Below, in pieces: positions 5,664 to 13,576 of a stretch of DNA of 39,017 nucleotides. The DNA is from a virus. Under the pieces are notes generated by a model. It saw nothing but the letters and a program-made list of their open reading frames with translations, had not been told where the DNA came from and did no database searches. Position numbers and translations under genes: made by a program. The stretch is from positions 1 through 39,017 of IMG/VR virus record IMGVR_UViG_3300019093_000591; one strand, written 5' to 3'. The stretch's first letter is position 1; every line of letters starts with the position of its first letter.

Positions 5664-6830
5664 ATGCCCTTACAGATTCGCAGAGGCACCAACACACAAA
5701 GAACGGCAATGACCCAGCCATTGGCTCAGGGAGAATTGCTGTATGTAACCGATGATCAAAGATTATACATCGGAAACGGAACTACACTGGGTGGTGTCCA
5801 GATTACCGGATACACCAATGAAGATGCACAAGATGCATCAGCCCTACTTTTCAGTAATGGCGCACACACCGGAATTACCTTTACATATAATGACGCAGCA
5901 GCCAGTATATCAGCTGTGGTCGATTTAGCTAATTATCAAGGAACCATTGGTGCAACTTCTTTCAAGGGATCTATTGTAGCTGACGATTCTACACTGTTGG
6001 TAGATGGTATATCAGGTACCATTGTAGGACCTGTGGTATCCAACGTTACAGGGAATGTTACAGGAAATTTAACTGGTAATGTTATAGGTAATATTACTGG
6101 GGTAATAACAGGCACTGCTGGATCAACTATTTTAGGTAATGTTACTGGTAATGTTACTGGTAATGTTACTGGTAATACAACTGGATATCATACAGGCGAT
6201 GTGAAAGGAAGTGTATTCGCAGATGACAGTAGCATAATAGTCGATGCTGTGAGCAATTCAGTGATAGCAGCGAGCGTCATCACTGGTTCTGTTCGATTGC
6301 AAGGTACCATTGATATATTAGAAATTGGAACTGCTGCAACCCCTGTAGGCATATTACTCACAGCCCAAGAATCCGAAAGCATATCAATATATTCAAGAAC
6401 AGATGGATTATTCGACGGTGGTGGCCCAATTAATTTTTACGGGCAGAGCGGAACTTATCTTGCGCCATTAAAAATTGCTGCAGAAGGATCCTTAGGCGGC
6501 CTGGCTTTTAGCGGGTATAATGGATCTGTATATAAATTAGGTGCTGCTATGGTGGCATCAGTTGCACCAGGAGTCGACACCACAGGTGATGCATTTATCG
6601 CCACTGACCTTATTTTTGCCACAAGCAACGGAACGGTCACACCTAGTATAGCATTAACTCTTAGACGTGATCAAGTTGCTGAATCTCCTTGCTTTAGAGC
6701 AACTCCGTTTGCTGATGTAACTGCTAGAAATGCGGCAATTGCTTCGCCACAGGCAGGTATGGTTGCTTACCTAACCAGTACAAACAAACTACAAGTGTAT
6801 AACGGTAGTGCTTGGGTAGATTTGCACTAA
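5664..6830 (+). CDS. Phage tail-fibre-like structural protein
   Basis: A 388-residue protein. The N-terminus (MPLQIRRGTN, then PLAQGELLYVTDDQRLYIGNG) is the type found on many T4-like and marine phage tail or structural proteins. The middle is an array of GNVTGN-like hexapeptides (about residues 125-175), expected to form a trimeric beta-helical shaft. The C-terminus (QAGMVAYLTSTNKLQVYNGSAWVDL) is also typical of phage fibre tips. ATG 5664 is chosen over the open frame from 5598 because AGGAG is 8 nt upstream. Probably a virion component that meets the host surface. Confidence 0.8.
   Translation: MPLQIRRGTNTQRTAMTQPLAQGELLYVTDDQRLYIGNGTTLGGVQITGYTNEDAQDASALLFSNGAHTGITFTYNDAAASISAVVDLANYQGTIGATSFKGSIVADDSTLLVDGISGTIVGPVVSNVTGNVTGNLTGNVIGNITGVITGTAGSTILGNVTGNVTGNVTGNTTGYHTGDVKGSVFADDSSIIVDAVSNSVIAASVITGSVRLQGTIDILEIGTAATPVGILLTAQESESISIYSRTDGLFDGGGPINFYGQSGTYLAPLKIAAEGSLGGLAFSGYNGSVYKLGAAMVASVAPGVDTTGDAFIATDLIFATSNGTVTPSIALTLRRDQVAESPCFRATPFADVTARNAAIASPQAGMVAYLTSTNKLQVYNGSAWVDLH
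6135..6182 (+). repeat. 12-bp tandem repeat in the fibre gene
   Basis: GGTAATGTTACT occurs three times without change (6135-6170), followed by a diverged copy to 6182; related degenerate units lie at 6046-6110. Each unit encodes GNVT. Such arrays can change length by slippage without breaking frame. Confidence 0.85.
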
Positions 6831-6831
6831 T

Positions 6832-7437
6832 TTAGATAGAATATTTGAAAAAGTCTACGTCACGTTCGTGGACTTTTTTTATGAGTTTAATACTGTGATC
6901 ATTAAAGTATTTTTTAAATTCCCAATGATCATACCCGCTGATACAGGGCAGAGAAATATCACAATTTAAATATTCTTTTACCTGTTTGAAGTCTTGTTCT
7001 AGACTTTCTGCTCGACATACATAATCAACCCACTCGTCATTTACATGAACAAAGTCTATTTGATTTGTAAAACGTGTGAACCATCTAGGAAAGTTAAACT
7101 CTACTTCTGGGTTGCAGTAGTCCTCAACCCATTCATTAATAGGTTTTAAATCTAACAAGGTTTGATTGTTCCAATCTAACCAATAGCCTTCAGTGCTTAC
7201 TTTACGGTACAGACTATACACACGTTGCCAAGGATTACGAACAACAGTCATAGTCTTGGCATAGGGATAATACTCTTTCACCATGCCTAAGTGCGGGTGA
7301 TCGATCATCCACGGATCTGTATCATTAACATTAAAATTAGGTTTAAGCCAATCTGCAATAATTTTTTTCATGGCCATACCTGTACGGGGAATATGTACAT
7401 AAGCCAATTGAGGAGATGGAATATAAAAAGTTCCCAT
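6832..7437 (-). CDS. Sulfotransferase-family protein
   Basis: A 201-residue protein of the Sulfotransfer_2-like group, which use PAPS to sulfate sugars or other acceptors. HIPRTGMAMKK (15-25) matches the 5'-phosphosulfate loop (usually HIPKTGGTS) and VVRNPWQRVYSLY (65-77) matches the 3'-phosphate site. A C-terminal YFNDHSIKLIKKVHERDVDFF block is also typical. The start ATG 7437 coincides with the predicted start from a late promoter on the - strand, so the mRNA may be leaderless. It converges on the fibre gene with one base between stop codons. Substrate unknown; a surface glycan is plausible. Confidence 0.8.
   Translation of the reverse strand: MGTFYIPSPQLAYVHIPRTGMAMKKIIADWLKPNFNVNDTDPWMIDHPHLGMVKEYYPYAKTMTVVRNPWQRVYSLYRKVSTEGYWLDWNNQTLLDLKPINEWVEDYCNPEVEFNFPRWFTRFTNQIDFVHVNDEWVDYVCRAESLEQDFKQVKEYLNCDISLPCISGYDHWEFKKYFNDHSIKLIKKVHERDVDFFKYSI
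6848..6880 (+). terminator. Two-way intrinsic terminator inside the sulfotransferase gene
   Basis: Positions 6848-6859 pair with 6867-6878 (12 bp, one G-U) around a 7-nt loop, with T7 at 6874-6880 on the + strand and T5 on the - strand. It terminates the fibre gene that stops at 6830 and lies within the last codons (KKVHERDVDFF) of the opposing sulfotransferase gene. Confidence 0.8.
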
Positions 7438-7442
7438 GAAGA

Positions 7443-7450
7443 TATTTACA
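7443..7450 (-). promoter_or_regulatory. Late-promoter motif TGTAAATA for the sulfotransferase
   Basis: On the - strand TGTAAATA ends at 7443; with T4 late spacing the transcript starts at 7437, exactly the A of the ATG. The TAAATA core is shared by the motifs ahead of the other island blocks. Confidence 0.5.
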
Positions 7451-7452
7451 CA

Positions 7453-7460
7453 TATAAATA
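7453..7460 (+). promoter_or_regulatory. T4-type late promoter, exact TATAAATA
   Basis: A perfect TATAAATA. The predicted start near 7466 leaves about four bases before the ATG at 7470 and no ribosome binding site. Confidence 0.72.
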
Positions 7461-7469
7461 GGGTTACGT

Positions 7470-8213
7470 ATGAATATTGGAATATATGGAAATAGTATCT
7501 GCGAGTGGAACAGAGTTCAAGAGTTTTCTTTTATTAAAAAACTCAAAGATTTTTATTCGGCGAATATAATACATACAGGAACTACTATGTGTTCCGAAGA
7601 ACGTATATTAGTTGATCTCAAAAAAACCAAAAATATAGATTTAGCAATAATTTTTCATGCTAAAGCCAGATGGATCTTTATTCCGTCATGGCATAGAGAT
7701 ATTGAATCATTAGATAGATATACCATAATTAAAAAAATACATAGTTTTCCAGGGTATAGTGAAGAACAAACTTTTGATAATACAGAAGATGAAAGTAGTA
7801 TTTTAGCTGTGAAACGATGGTATCAAGATTATATAGGCGAAACAAAATTTAAAGACTCTAAACTTTCTCCAGAAGAACTGCTAGAAGCATTATTACTGAA
7901 TAAGAAATACATGTTTAGTGTTGAATTACAACGTAATAGATATTGCGGAGCATTAGTTCAAATAGATCAATATTTAAATTTTAAACAAATCCCAGTTGTC
8001 CACTGTTTATCAGAAAAAGAATTTCACCCAGAATGGTTTAATTTTAGTAGTGGGGTAGTTAATCACAATATTACAGAAATTAAAAAAATTCCTAAATACA
8101 AAGCTGAACACAACTTATCCTGCAACGGTGTAAATGAGGACGGTAATGAGTTAATGTTTAACCAACTTATTCCATTAATCGATGCGGCCCGTAGTAAAGT
8201 GGTTATACGCTAA
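7470..8213 (+). CDS. SGNH-hydrolase-like protein
   Basis: A 247-residue protein beginning MNIGIYGNSICEW, where GNS stands in the place of the GDS motif of SGNH hydrolases; the usual aspartate is replaced but the serine is kept. The C-terminal part (HNLSCNGVNEDGNELM) aligns with the DxxH end region only loosely, so catalysis is doubtful. Codon use is much more AT-rich than in the genes before 5600. Expressed from an exact late promoter with almost no leader. Its last nine codons and stop lie inside a tRNA-Gly-like gene (8184-8257), so its tail is tRNA-derived. Confidence 0.65.
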   Translation: MNIGIYGNSICEWNRVQEFSFIKKLKDFYSANIIHTGTTMCSEERILVDLKKTKNIDLAIIFHAKARWIFIPSWHRDIESLDRYTIIKKIHSFPGYSEEQTFDNTEDESSILAVKRWYQDYIGETKFKDSKLSPEELLEALLLNKKYMFSVELQRNRYCGALVQIDQYLNFKQIPVVHCLSEKEFHPEWFNFSSGVVNHNITEIKKIPKYKAEHNLSCNGVNEDGNELMFNQLIPLIDAARSKVVIR

Positions 8214-8257
8214 CTGTCCAAGTTAGAGACGGAGGTTCGAATCCCCCGGCCGCTCCA
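8184..8257 (+). tRNA. tRNA-Gly-like gene, probably abnormal (anticodon UCC, U33 changed)
   Basis: It begins GCGG, ends CCGCTCCA with T discriminator as in glycine tRNAs, and has a T-loop TTCGAAT. The anticodon stem CTAAC/GTTAG is perfect, leaving loop TGTCCAA with anticodon TCC but G instead of the near-invariant U33. The acceptor pairs for six bases only, the T-stem has an A-C mismatch, and the D-arm is out of register by about one base. It may be decayed or unusual. It overlaps the 3' end of the gene at 7470 (30 nt) and of the desaturase on the other strand (35 nt). A normal tRNA-Gly(UCC) is present at 1770. Confidence 0.65.
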
Positions 8258-9020
8258 CTTTAATTAATTTAATAATCCAGCCCATTGGATCTAATTCCCA
8301 CCATTTTTCTCCCGCGTACCATCTGCCTGGATGTGCGTGATGATTGTTGTGCCATCCTTCACCTAGTGCAATGATTGCCGCAATCCAACTATTAGTGCTA
8401 CGATCTGCAGTTTCAAAATTTCTATATCCGTGTTTGTGTCCTAACACATTAACTAATCCGATAACCTGAACTGTTAATGTCGCAGGTAACGCATATACAA
8501 ATAAAAACAACAGTGGATTGATTGCCATTAAAATTAAACCTGTGATAATAATAATTTTAAAATAGTGATTAAAGATAAACTTGTGCAAAGGACTTCGTAC
8601 AAGGTCTCTGACATATTTTAATGAGATAGTTTCTACTTGCCAGTCATATCCAACCCATACTTTAAATGCAGCCCAGTAATTAAACTTGCCGTCTACATAG
8701 GGCGAGTGCGGATCGCCAGCGTTGTCTGAGTTAGCATGATGCATTCTGTGTAAGCCTACCCAAGCAATAGTAGGACCTATTGTAGAATATACACTGACCC
8801 AAACAAGTATATTTTCTAACCATGGCCAGGTTTTAAAACTTCGGTGTGTTAACATTCTGTGCAAGGTTATAATAGAACTAATATGTCCAATTACCAACCA
8901 AGATGCCAATGTAACCCACAGCCAATAAAATTCATTAGTATAAAACACGTAACTGACAGCAACGATACTAGCAATGAAATTGAATAACTGTAATAGTCTT
9001 ACTTTGAGATTATAGCTCAT
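8223..9020 (-). CDS. Membrane fatty-acid desaturase (delta-9 acyl-CoA/acyl-lipid type)
   Basis: A 265-residue integral membrane protein with three histidine boxes: HRMLTH (54-59), HRMHH (91-95) and HNNHH (224-228), the di-iron ligands of delta-9 desaturases, which insert a cis double bond in an acyl chain. Hydrophobic segments lie at about 10-50, 70-90 and 155-195. ATG 9020 is chosen over the open frame from 9044 because it overlaps the upstream stop as ATGA. The last codons are antisense to the T-arm of the tRNA-Gly-like gene. It would act in the host inner membrane and may change phospholipid fluidity. Confidence 0.87.
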   Translation of the reverse strand: MSYNLKVRLLQLFNFIASIVAVSYVFYTNEFYWLWVTLASWLVIGHISSIITLHRMLTHRSFKTWPWLENILVWVSVYSTIGPTIAWVGLHRMHHANSDNAGDPHSPYVDGKFNYWAAFKVWVGYDWQVETISLKYVRDLVRSPLHKFIFNHYFKIIIITGLILMAINPLLFLFVYALPATLTVQVIGLVNVLGHKHGYRNFETADRSTNSWIAAIIALGEGWHNNHHAHPGRWYAGEKWWELDPMGWIIKLIKVERPGDSNLRL

Positions 9021-9631
9021 GTGCCCTCTGGCATTTCTGCCCACTCCTTGTTATTAATAGTTGTAGGACTCCATTCAGCAAATTTGCCAGAAACTGTTTC
9101 ATGGTATACAAAGTTTTGCCAACATTTTTGTACAGGCCACGGACAAGTTTGAGCATACCCTTGTCCTAGTGTCCATTTACCATTGGACGCAATATCCATA
9201 TGTTTAACCCATGTGTCCCACCAACGTTTGCCGCCACGTGGTCTGTTCTGCATGGTAATTAAATATACATCATATGTGTTTACTTTTTCTAGTGCATTAA
9301 TCAGACTACAAGTGACTCTAAAACCATCTGTCATGTCAGTGTGTTTCATACGAAATTCTGGAAATGTGTATAGACGATTGATCTGTTTAGCTACATTTTT
9401 TGGATAACGGCCGTCGTTAAACACGCCGCCCATTACCATAGGTTTGCCTGTAGACTTTTGATAGACCACCCCATACCCGGTATGTTGCTCTACCACCAGA
9501 TTTTCTCTAGTGTAGTTATAACGCAACCAGTTATCTTCTTGTAAACAAATGTCGCGAACACATTCAAATTCAGGTGTTGAATTATAATAAATTTCTATGT
9601 GTGTATCGGTCAAATCATATCTATTTTGCAT
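9017..9631 (-). CDS. Uncharacterised protein, possibly GNAT-like acyltransferase
   Basis: A 204-residue protein I cannot firmly assign. The block GYGVVYQKSTGKPMVMGGVFNDGRYPKN (52-79) and the following RLYTFPEFR read like the central strands of an N-acetyltransferase fold, but the acetyl-CoA loop (Q/RxxGxG/A) is not clear. Trp-rich C-terminal part (WWDTWVKH, WPVQKCWQNF). It is coupled to the desaturase by an ATGA overlap, so a role in lipid acylation is conceivable. The start lies two bases after the predicted late start, so the mRNA would be nearly leaderless. Confidence 0.6.
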   Translation of the reverse strand: MQNRYDLTDTHIEIYYNSTPEFECVRDICLQEDNWLRYNYTRENLVVEQHTGYGVVYQKSTGKPMVMGGVFNDGRYPKNVAKQINRLYTFPEFRMKHTDMTDGFRVTCSLINALEKVNTYDVYLITMQNRPRGGKRWWDTWVKHMDIASNGKWTLGQGYAQTCPWPVQKCWQNFVYHETVSGKFAEWSPTTINNKEWAEMPEGT

Positions 9632-9638
9632 AGGCTAA

Positions 9639-9652
9639 TATTTACTTAAATA
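9639..9652. promoter_or_regulatory. Divergent late-promoter motifs AGTAAATA (-) and CTTAAATA (+)
   Basis: In the 39 bp between divergent genes, AGTAAATA on the - strand (9646-9639) predicts a start at 9633 for the ATG at 9631, and CTTAAATA on the + strand (9645-9652) predicts a start at 9658 for the ATG at 9671. They share the TAAATA core and overlap by two bases. Confidence 0.5.
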
Positions 9653-9670
9653 GTCAAGAGAAGAAAAATA

Positions 9671-10303
9671 ATGTTAGACACCGCAGTTACAAAACTTAAT
9701 TTTACTATAAAATTAGACAGTTTAAAAGATTACTATCAAACACTATCAACTAATTACGATCACCTGTGTTGGAAGTGGGATAGATACGGCCATGAGATCA
9801 CCGATGAATGGTATAACAGAATTATTAGCAACGGGCCGGGATGCATATTACCCTACGGTTGGGCAATACAAAGCAACTTGGTAGATTTAACGATTCCTTG
9901 CCCGCCTTATAATATTAGCACACATGAACGCTGTGAATATCGTAACACAGAATTAGCATTTGGTTTGGTTACTAAATTACAAAATCTTATACCCTATGCA
10001 TATCGTTGGAGTTTAGTTGTCCAGCCGCCTACCGGTAAAGTTTCAAGACACGTGGATCAAGGTGACGAATACACAGCACACATTCCAATTTACGATACCC
10101 CTGGGGCTATTTTTAAGTTTTGGGATCATGAAGGCAATCGCAAAGATGTTGGAATGATTGCAGATGGAACAGTGTATTTGGTCGACACTATAATAGAACA
10201 CCAAACTGAAAATTATAGCGATACAGATCGCATAGGATTAGTGTTCCGTTTTAAAAGAGATGACTTACCAAAGTTATTAGAACTCACGGGCGAGATTGAA
10301 TGA
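9671..10303 (+). CDS. 2OG-Fe(II) oxygenase, aspartyl/asparaginyl beta-hydroxylase-like
   Basis: A 210-residue protein with a double-stranded beta-helix fold suggested by H127-x-D129 (in SRHVDQGD), H177 (IIEHQTEN) and R187 (TDRIGLVFRF), the iron triad plus 2-oxoglutarate arginine with the spacing of AspH-like hydroxylases. An N-terminal region rich in Trp and Tyr precedes the core. It opens a + strand run of coupled genes; overlap with the next gene is 4 nt. Substrate unknown. Confidence 0.78.
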   Translation: MLDTAVTKLNFTIKLDSLKDYYQTLSTNYDHLCWKWDRYGHEITDEWYNRIISNGPGCILPYGWAIQSNLVDLTIPCPPYNISTHERCEYRNTELAFGLVTKLQNLIPYAYRWSLVVQPPTGKVSRHVDQGDEYTAHIPIYDTPGAIFKFWDHEGNRKDVGMIADGTVYLVDTIIEHQTENYSDTDRIGLVFRFKRDDLPKLLELTGEIE

Positions 10304-10938
10304 CTGTAATTTACACACCTATAGATATTGAGTTCGACATTCCCGATGAGCAAACAGTTATCGATTGGTTTCATGCCAACAAAATTACTGACACAGACTA
10401 CTGGGAATACGAGGAAGGTAGACACGAATGGTGTTACGTTGCCTTACGAAAAGATCCCAGCAATTGGCACACATACGATGCATGGCTAGACTGGTCTAAA
10501 GAACGCAAGCCTATAGACGATGCTGGATTAGTATTTCATCCAGGGTTTGAAGAAGCGTTTCCCGGACTGGCAAAGTGTGTGCGTGAGTTGCCTTTTGATC
10601 AAATTGGCACTAGCGGATTTATTATGCAAATAGGAACAATCCCTCCGCATAACGATGCTACATATGAGATGACTGAACCTAGACGTTACATCATTTATGT
10701 AACTGATCCTGCATATAATACTTTTCATTTTGTGCATAACGGTAAAAAGATTTGGCCACAAATAGATCTCAAATATCGCTGCTTTGCATTTAATAATACT
10801 GCTGTGGAACATGCTGCTGATCCTACTAACAGAACTAAAATATTGTTAAGCACAGTCGGGATAATGAATAAAGCCAAGCATGAAGCACTACTACAGCGTA
10901 GCGTAGAAAAGTTTGCAGACAAGGTTATTAGAATATGA
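10300..10938 (+). CDS. 2OG-Fe(II) oxygenase, AspH-like
   Basis: A 212-residue protein with H117-x-D119 (IPPHNDATYEM), H171 (TAVEHAADP) and R178 (NRTKILLSTVG). These fit the AspH-like Fe(II)/2-oxoglutarate site. Sequence similarity to the preceding gene is only in the core, so they are distant paralogues. ATGA overlap upstream and a 4-nt overlap with the SGNH-like gene downstream show translational coupling. Confidence 0.77.
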   Translation: MTVIYTPIDIEFDIPDEQTVIDWFHANKITDTDYWEYEEGRHEWCYVALRKDPSNWHTYDAWLDWSKERKPIDDAGLVFHPGFEEAFPGLAKCVRELPFDQIGTSGFIMQIGTIPPHNDATYEMTEPRRYIIYVTDPAYNTFHFVHNGKKIWPQIDLKYRCFAFNNTAVEHAADPTNRTKILLSTVGIMNKAKHEALLQRSVEKFADKVIRI

Positions 10939-11588
10939 TCTGCGATTGGGTCGATAAAGTAAATGCCATTATTAATTATAAGGCCGGTATACAAATACGA
11001 AAATGGAAGGATCATGGATTGTCAGTTAACCCTAACAATGCTATTTGGTTTTTTGGATGTAGTCACGTATTTGGCACAGGTCTTGAACACTACGAAACTG
11101 CGCCGTACCAGCTTAGTGAACTATTAAAGCATACTGTAATAAACTACGGAAGACCCGGAATAGGACCTATGACAATTAAAACTCAGATAGAAGAACTGTT
11201 AAAAGACTATACCCCCACAGCAATTATTATTGCTTGGCCAAGTTTTGATAGGTGGCAATCCGGATCAGTACTATGGATTCCGCAGTGCTTGACAGATGTT
11301 AAGATGCACAATGATAATTTTGGTTCTAAGAAGTTATGGCCTAAGCAATGGAATCAATACAAAGAATTAGTTATGACTGGCAAACTTCGCCAAACAAATT
11401 TAAAAGCTGTACAAGATACTCACATGTTAGTTAACGGTATTCCGTATGTAGAATTTAGTTATACTGAACAAGAATTTACAACTCCGGTGTATCCTTTTAA
11501 AGACTTAGCAACGGATAACAGTCATCCTGGATTTAACACACAGCATGAAATTGCTAAATGGGTGGCGGAGCAGTTACATGAAATTTAA
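10935..11588 (+). CDS. SGNH-hydrolase-like protein
   Basis: A 217-residue protein with WFFGCSHVFGTG (38-49), in which GCS replaces the GDS of SGNH hydrolases, and a C-terminal DNSHPG (D194, H197), the DxxH dyad. YGRPGIGP (about 71-78) may be the block containing the conserved Gly. The phage SGNH-like proteins in this window share this GCS and DxxHPG pattern. It may act on ester groups, for example acyl or acetyl modifications made by neighbouring enzymes. Confidence 0.72.
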   Translation: MICDWVDKVNAIINYKAGIQIRKWKDHGLSVNPNNAIWFFGCSHVFGTGLEHYETAPYQLSELLKHTVINYGRPGIGPMTIKTQIEELLKDYTPTAIIIAWPSFDRWQSGSVLWIPQCLTDVKMHNDNFGSKKLWPKQWNQYKELVMTGKLRQTNLKAVQDTHMLVNGIPYVEFSYTEQEFTTPVYPFKDLATDNSHPGFNTQHEIAKWVAEQLHEI

Positions 11589-12267
11589 TTATTATTATAA
11601 TCAAGTTCCGGGTCACGGCCAACAACGAAATAATTTAATCTATACAAGCCTAATGTCAGAGGATCAAAAAACATTTGTACAATGGTATTATAATGATACA
11701 GAATATCACCGAGGACAGAACGAAGTAGTGGATCCTAGTAAGATGGAGGAAAAGTGGCTACGTGAAGTAAACTACCTTACACAAATGCGTAACAAATATC
11801 CAGATCTAATTCCTAAAATTATTAATATTGATTTAGATGCTAGAAAACTTTATCTAGAAGTAGATGGCGTAGACTTCTGGAACCGTGCAGACTGTGATGT
11901 TGCAAACTATGTTAAAGTCGTACCGGACTGGCAAGAGCAAATGCTTAACATTATACAAACATACAAAGATCTAGGATGGTACAAATATAGTATGCATCCT
12001 AGCAGCTATTTTGTAGTTGATGGCAAACTAAAAAGCATAAACTACTTTTTTACATACAGAGAAAATGAAGGACCTATCAGCATTGCAGATCATGCTAGTC
12101 ATATATACAGTACTAGGCAAGACATCATGCGCAAGCAAATAGAACAAATGGGACTGAGTTGGGATAAACCAGAATCATTAAAGACATTGCAGATGCTGTG
12201 TTTTGAAAGTTTTAGAACAAACTACCCATCAGACTTTATTGAGAAGGCAAAAGCAATTTATGATTAA
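11578..12267 (+). CDS. Kinase-like fold protein without the catalytic aspartate (tentative)
   Basis: A 229-residue protein. The block LYLEVDGVDFW, then WQEQMLNIIQTYKDLGWYKYSMHPSSYFVVDGKLKSINYFF, recalls aminoglycoside-phosphotransferase or kinase folds (hinge, HxxN-like loop, DFG-like strand), but the HGD catalytic motif reads HPSS and the DFG place reads NYF. If the match is right, it is a pseudokinase. ATG 11578 is chosen over the frame open from 11545: GGAG lies 9 nt upstream and it overlaps the previous stop by 11 nt. It overlaps the next gene by 8 nt. Confidence 0.5.
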   Translation: MKFNYYYNQVPGHGQQRNNLIYTSLMSEDQKTFVQWYYNDTEYHRGQNEVVDPSKMEEKWLREVNYLTQMRNKYPDLIPKIINIDLDARKLYLEVDGVDFWNRADCDVANYVKVVPDWQEQMLNIIQTYKDLGWYKYSMHPSSYFVVDGKLKSINYFFTYRENEGPISIADHASHIYSTRQDIMRKQIEQMGLSWDKPESLKTLQMLCFESFRTNYPSDFIEKAKAIYD

Positions 12268-13057
12268 AGGTATTAACAATCAGCCATATATTGATATGAC
12301 TCCATTCCTTGATATGGACACATTTGATCATTTACAACCCGAAATACTGCGAGGCTTTGCAGATGCTCGAGAATTTGCCAAAGAAGGCACATGGATGAAA
12401 CCTGCTTTTAAAATAGAAGACATGAGCTACATTCCAAATTGGAAACCTATCTACAAAGCAATAGAAGAATTCTTAGCACTACCGGACAACGATCCTATTA
12501 AGCAAGGCGGCATTGACCTATATAGAGACTTCCAAGATTTTACAGTACGCAATCGGTTTACACGTTACATAAAAATGGCCATGGGAGCATACGATCCTTA
12601 CATTTATTATTTCCTATGGGAACAGGGCAGTTGGGATGATCGTAGCGCCACTAGAAAACTCACACCCGAGGCTGCACACTTTCCAGGAACAGTTGCGTGG
12701 GTAGAAAACTTAATCACCGCAGAGATATTTGAAAATATTGGACGAGTGATATTCTTTCATTGCGAAGCGGGAGGCATTCCTTTTGAGCATAGAGACTTAG
12801 ATGGCGAAAAAGGATTGCAACAAGGATACACTGATAATGTAAACGAGTTTATACACATACGACCTAATACAAAAAAACCTTTTTATTTGTGGGATCCTGA
12901 AACTAGGAATCATACCTATATCAATAGTCGTGCTGCGTGGTGGAATGATCAAGATTGGCACGGCGGTAATGCTACCATGGAACAAAGTTACGGACTACGT
13001 ATCGATGGTAAATTTACAGAGAAATTTAAATTACTTGTAGCCGGTAAAGGTCAATAA
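12260..13057 (+). CDS. 2OG-Fe(II) oxygenase-like protein
   Basis: A 265-residue protein with VIFFHCEAGGIPFEHRD (H177, D179), DWHGG (H234) and R247 (YGLRIDGKF), fitting an Fe(II)/2-oxoglutarate oxygenase core. The gap between HxD and the distal His is longer than in its neighbours and holds a Tyr/Trp-rich loop. ATG 12260 is the likely start, overlapping the previous stop. The 3' end overlaps the convergent oxygenase gene by 27 nt. Confidence 0.72.
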   Translation: MIKGINNQPYIDMTPFLDMDTFDHLQPEILRGFADAREFAKEGTWMKPAFKIEDMSYIPNWKPIYKAIEEFLALPDNDPIKQGGIDLYRDFQDFTVRNRFTRYIKMAMGAYDPYIYYFLWEQGSWDDRSATRKLTPEAAHFPGTVAWVENLITAEIFENIGRVIFFHCEAGGIPFEHRDLDGEKGLQQGYTDNVNEFIHIRPNTKKPFYLWDPETRNHTYINSRAAWWNDQDWHGGNATMEQSYGLRIDGKFTEKFKLLVAGKGQ

Positions 13058-13576
13058 AAACTTAGGGGCCAATCCTACATTAGAACCTGCATGCCAGGAA
13101 TGTAAATCGGCGTATTGATATATACTACCTTGCTGTTCCATATAGTACGCATCGTCGGCTGTGACAAATACATGTCCTGCTGATGGTTTACTTAAAAAAC
13201 AAAAATATCTTACAAGCGTGCCTAGTTGTTCGTGCTCTTTTTCCCAAGGATTAATATCCCAATGCCACGGTGTGCATTTGCCTGGCCGTATTTCACTGAC
13301 CCAACACATCAACGGTTTAGCGTTAACTGCCATACTTATAACAAGTTCATAGTTTTTGTGGAAATGCACACCAGATTGATAATGGCGATACTCCACAGTA
13401 TGCTCATCATAGCCTACAGATTTTAACATTTCAGTTTGATTGAGGTATTCGTTGTAGTATGGACTATCTTTAGATAGTTCCATGTGACCGTGGCTGGGTT
13501 CAACTGTGTGGGTGCTGATCTCTGTAATTAAACTTTCACATAACTGTTCAGTAAGTGTGGATACATAAAGTTTCAT
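13031..13576 (-). CDS. 2OG-Fe(II) oxygenase-like protein
   Basis: A 181-residue protein with CTPWHWDINPWE (H105, D107) and a distal histidine in LHSWHAGSN (H159 or H162). The expected arginine position in the last strand reads K172 (APKFLLTF), so the 2-oxoglutarate anchor may be a lysine, as in some members. It lies downstream of the 13573 gene on the same strand with a 4-nt overlap. Confidence 0.72.
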   Translation of the reverse strand: MKLYVSTLTEQLCESLITEISTHTVEPSHGHMELSKDSPYYNEYLNQTEMLKSVGYDEHTVEYRHYQSGVHFHKNYELVISMAVNAKPLMCWVSEIRPGKCTPWHWDINPWEKEHEQLGTLVRYFCFLSKPSAGHVFVTADDAYYMEQQGSIYQYADLHSWHAGSNVGLAPKFLLTFTGYK

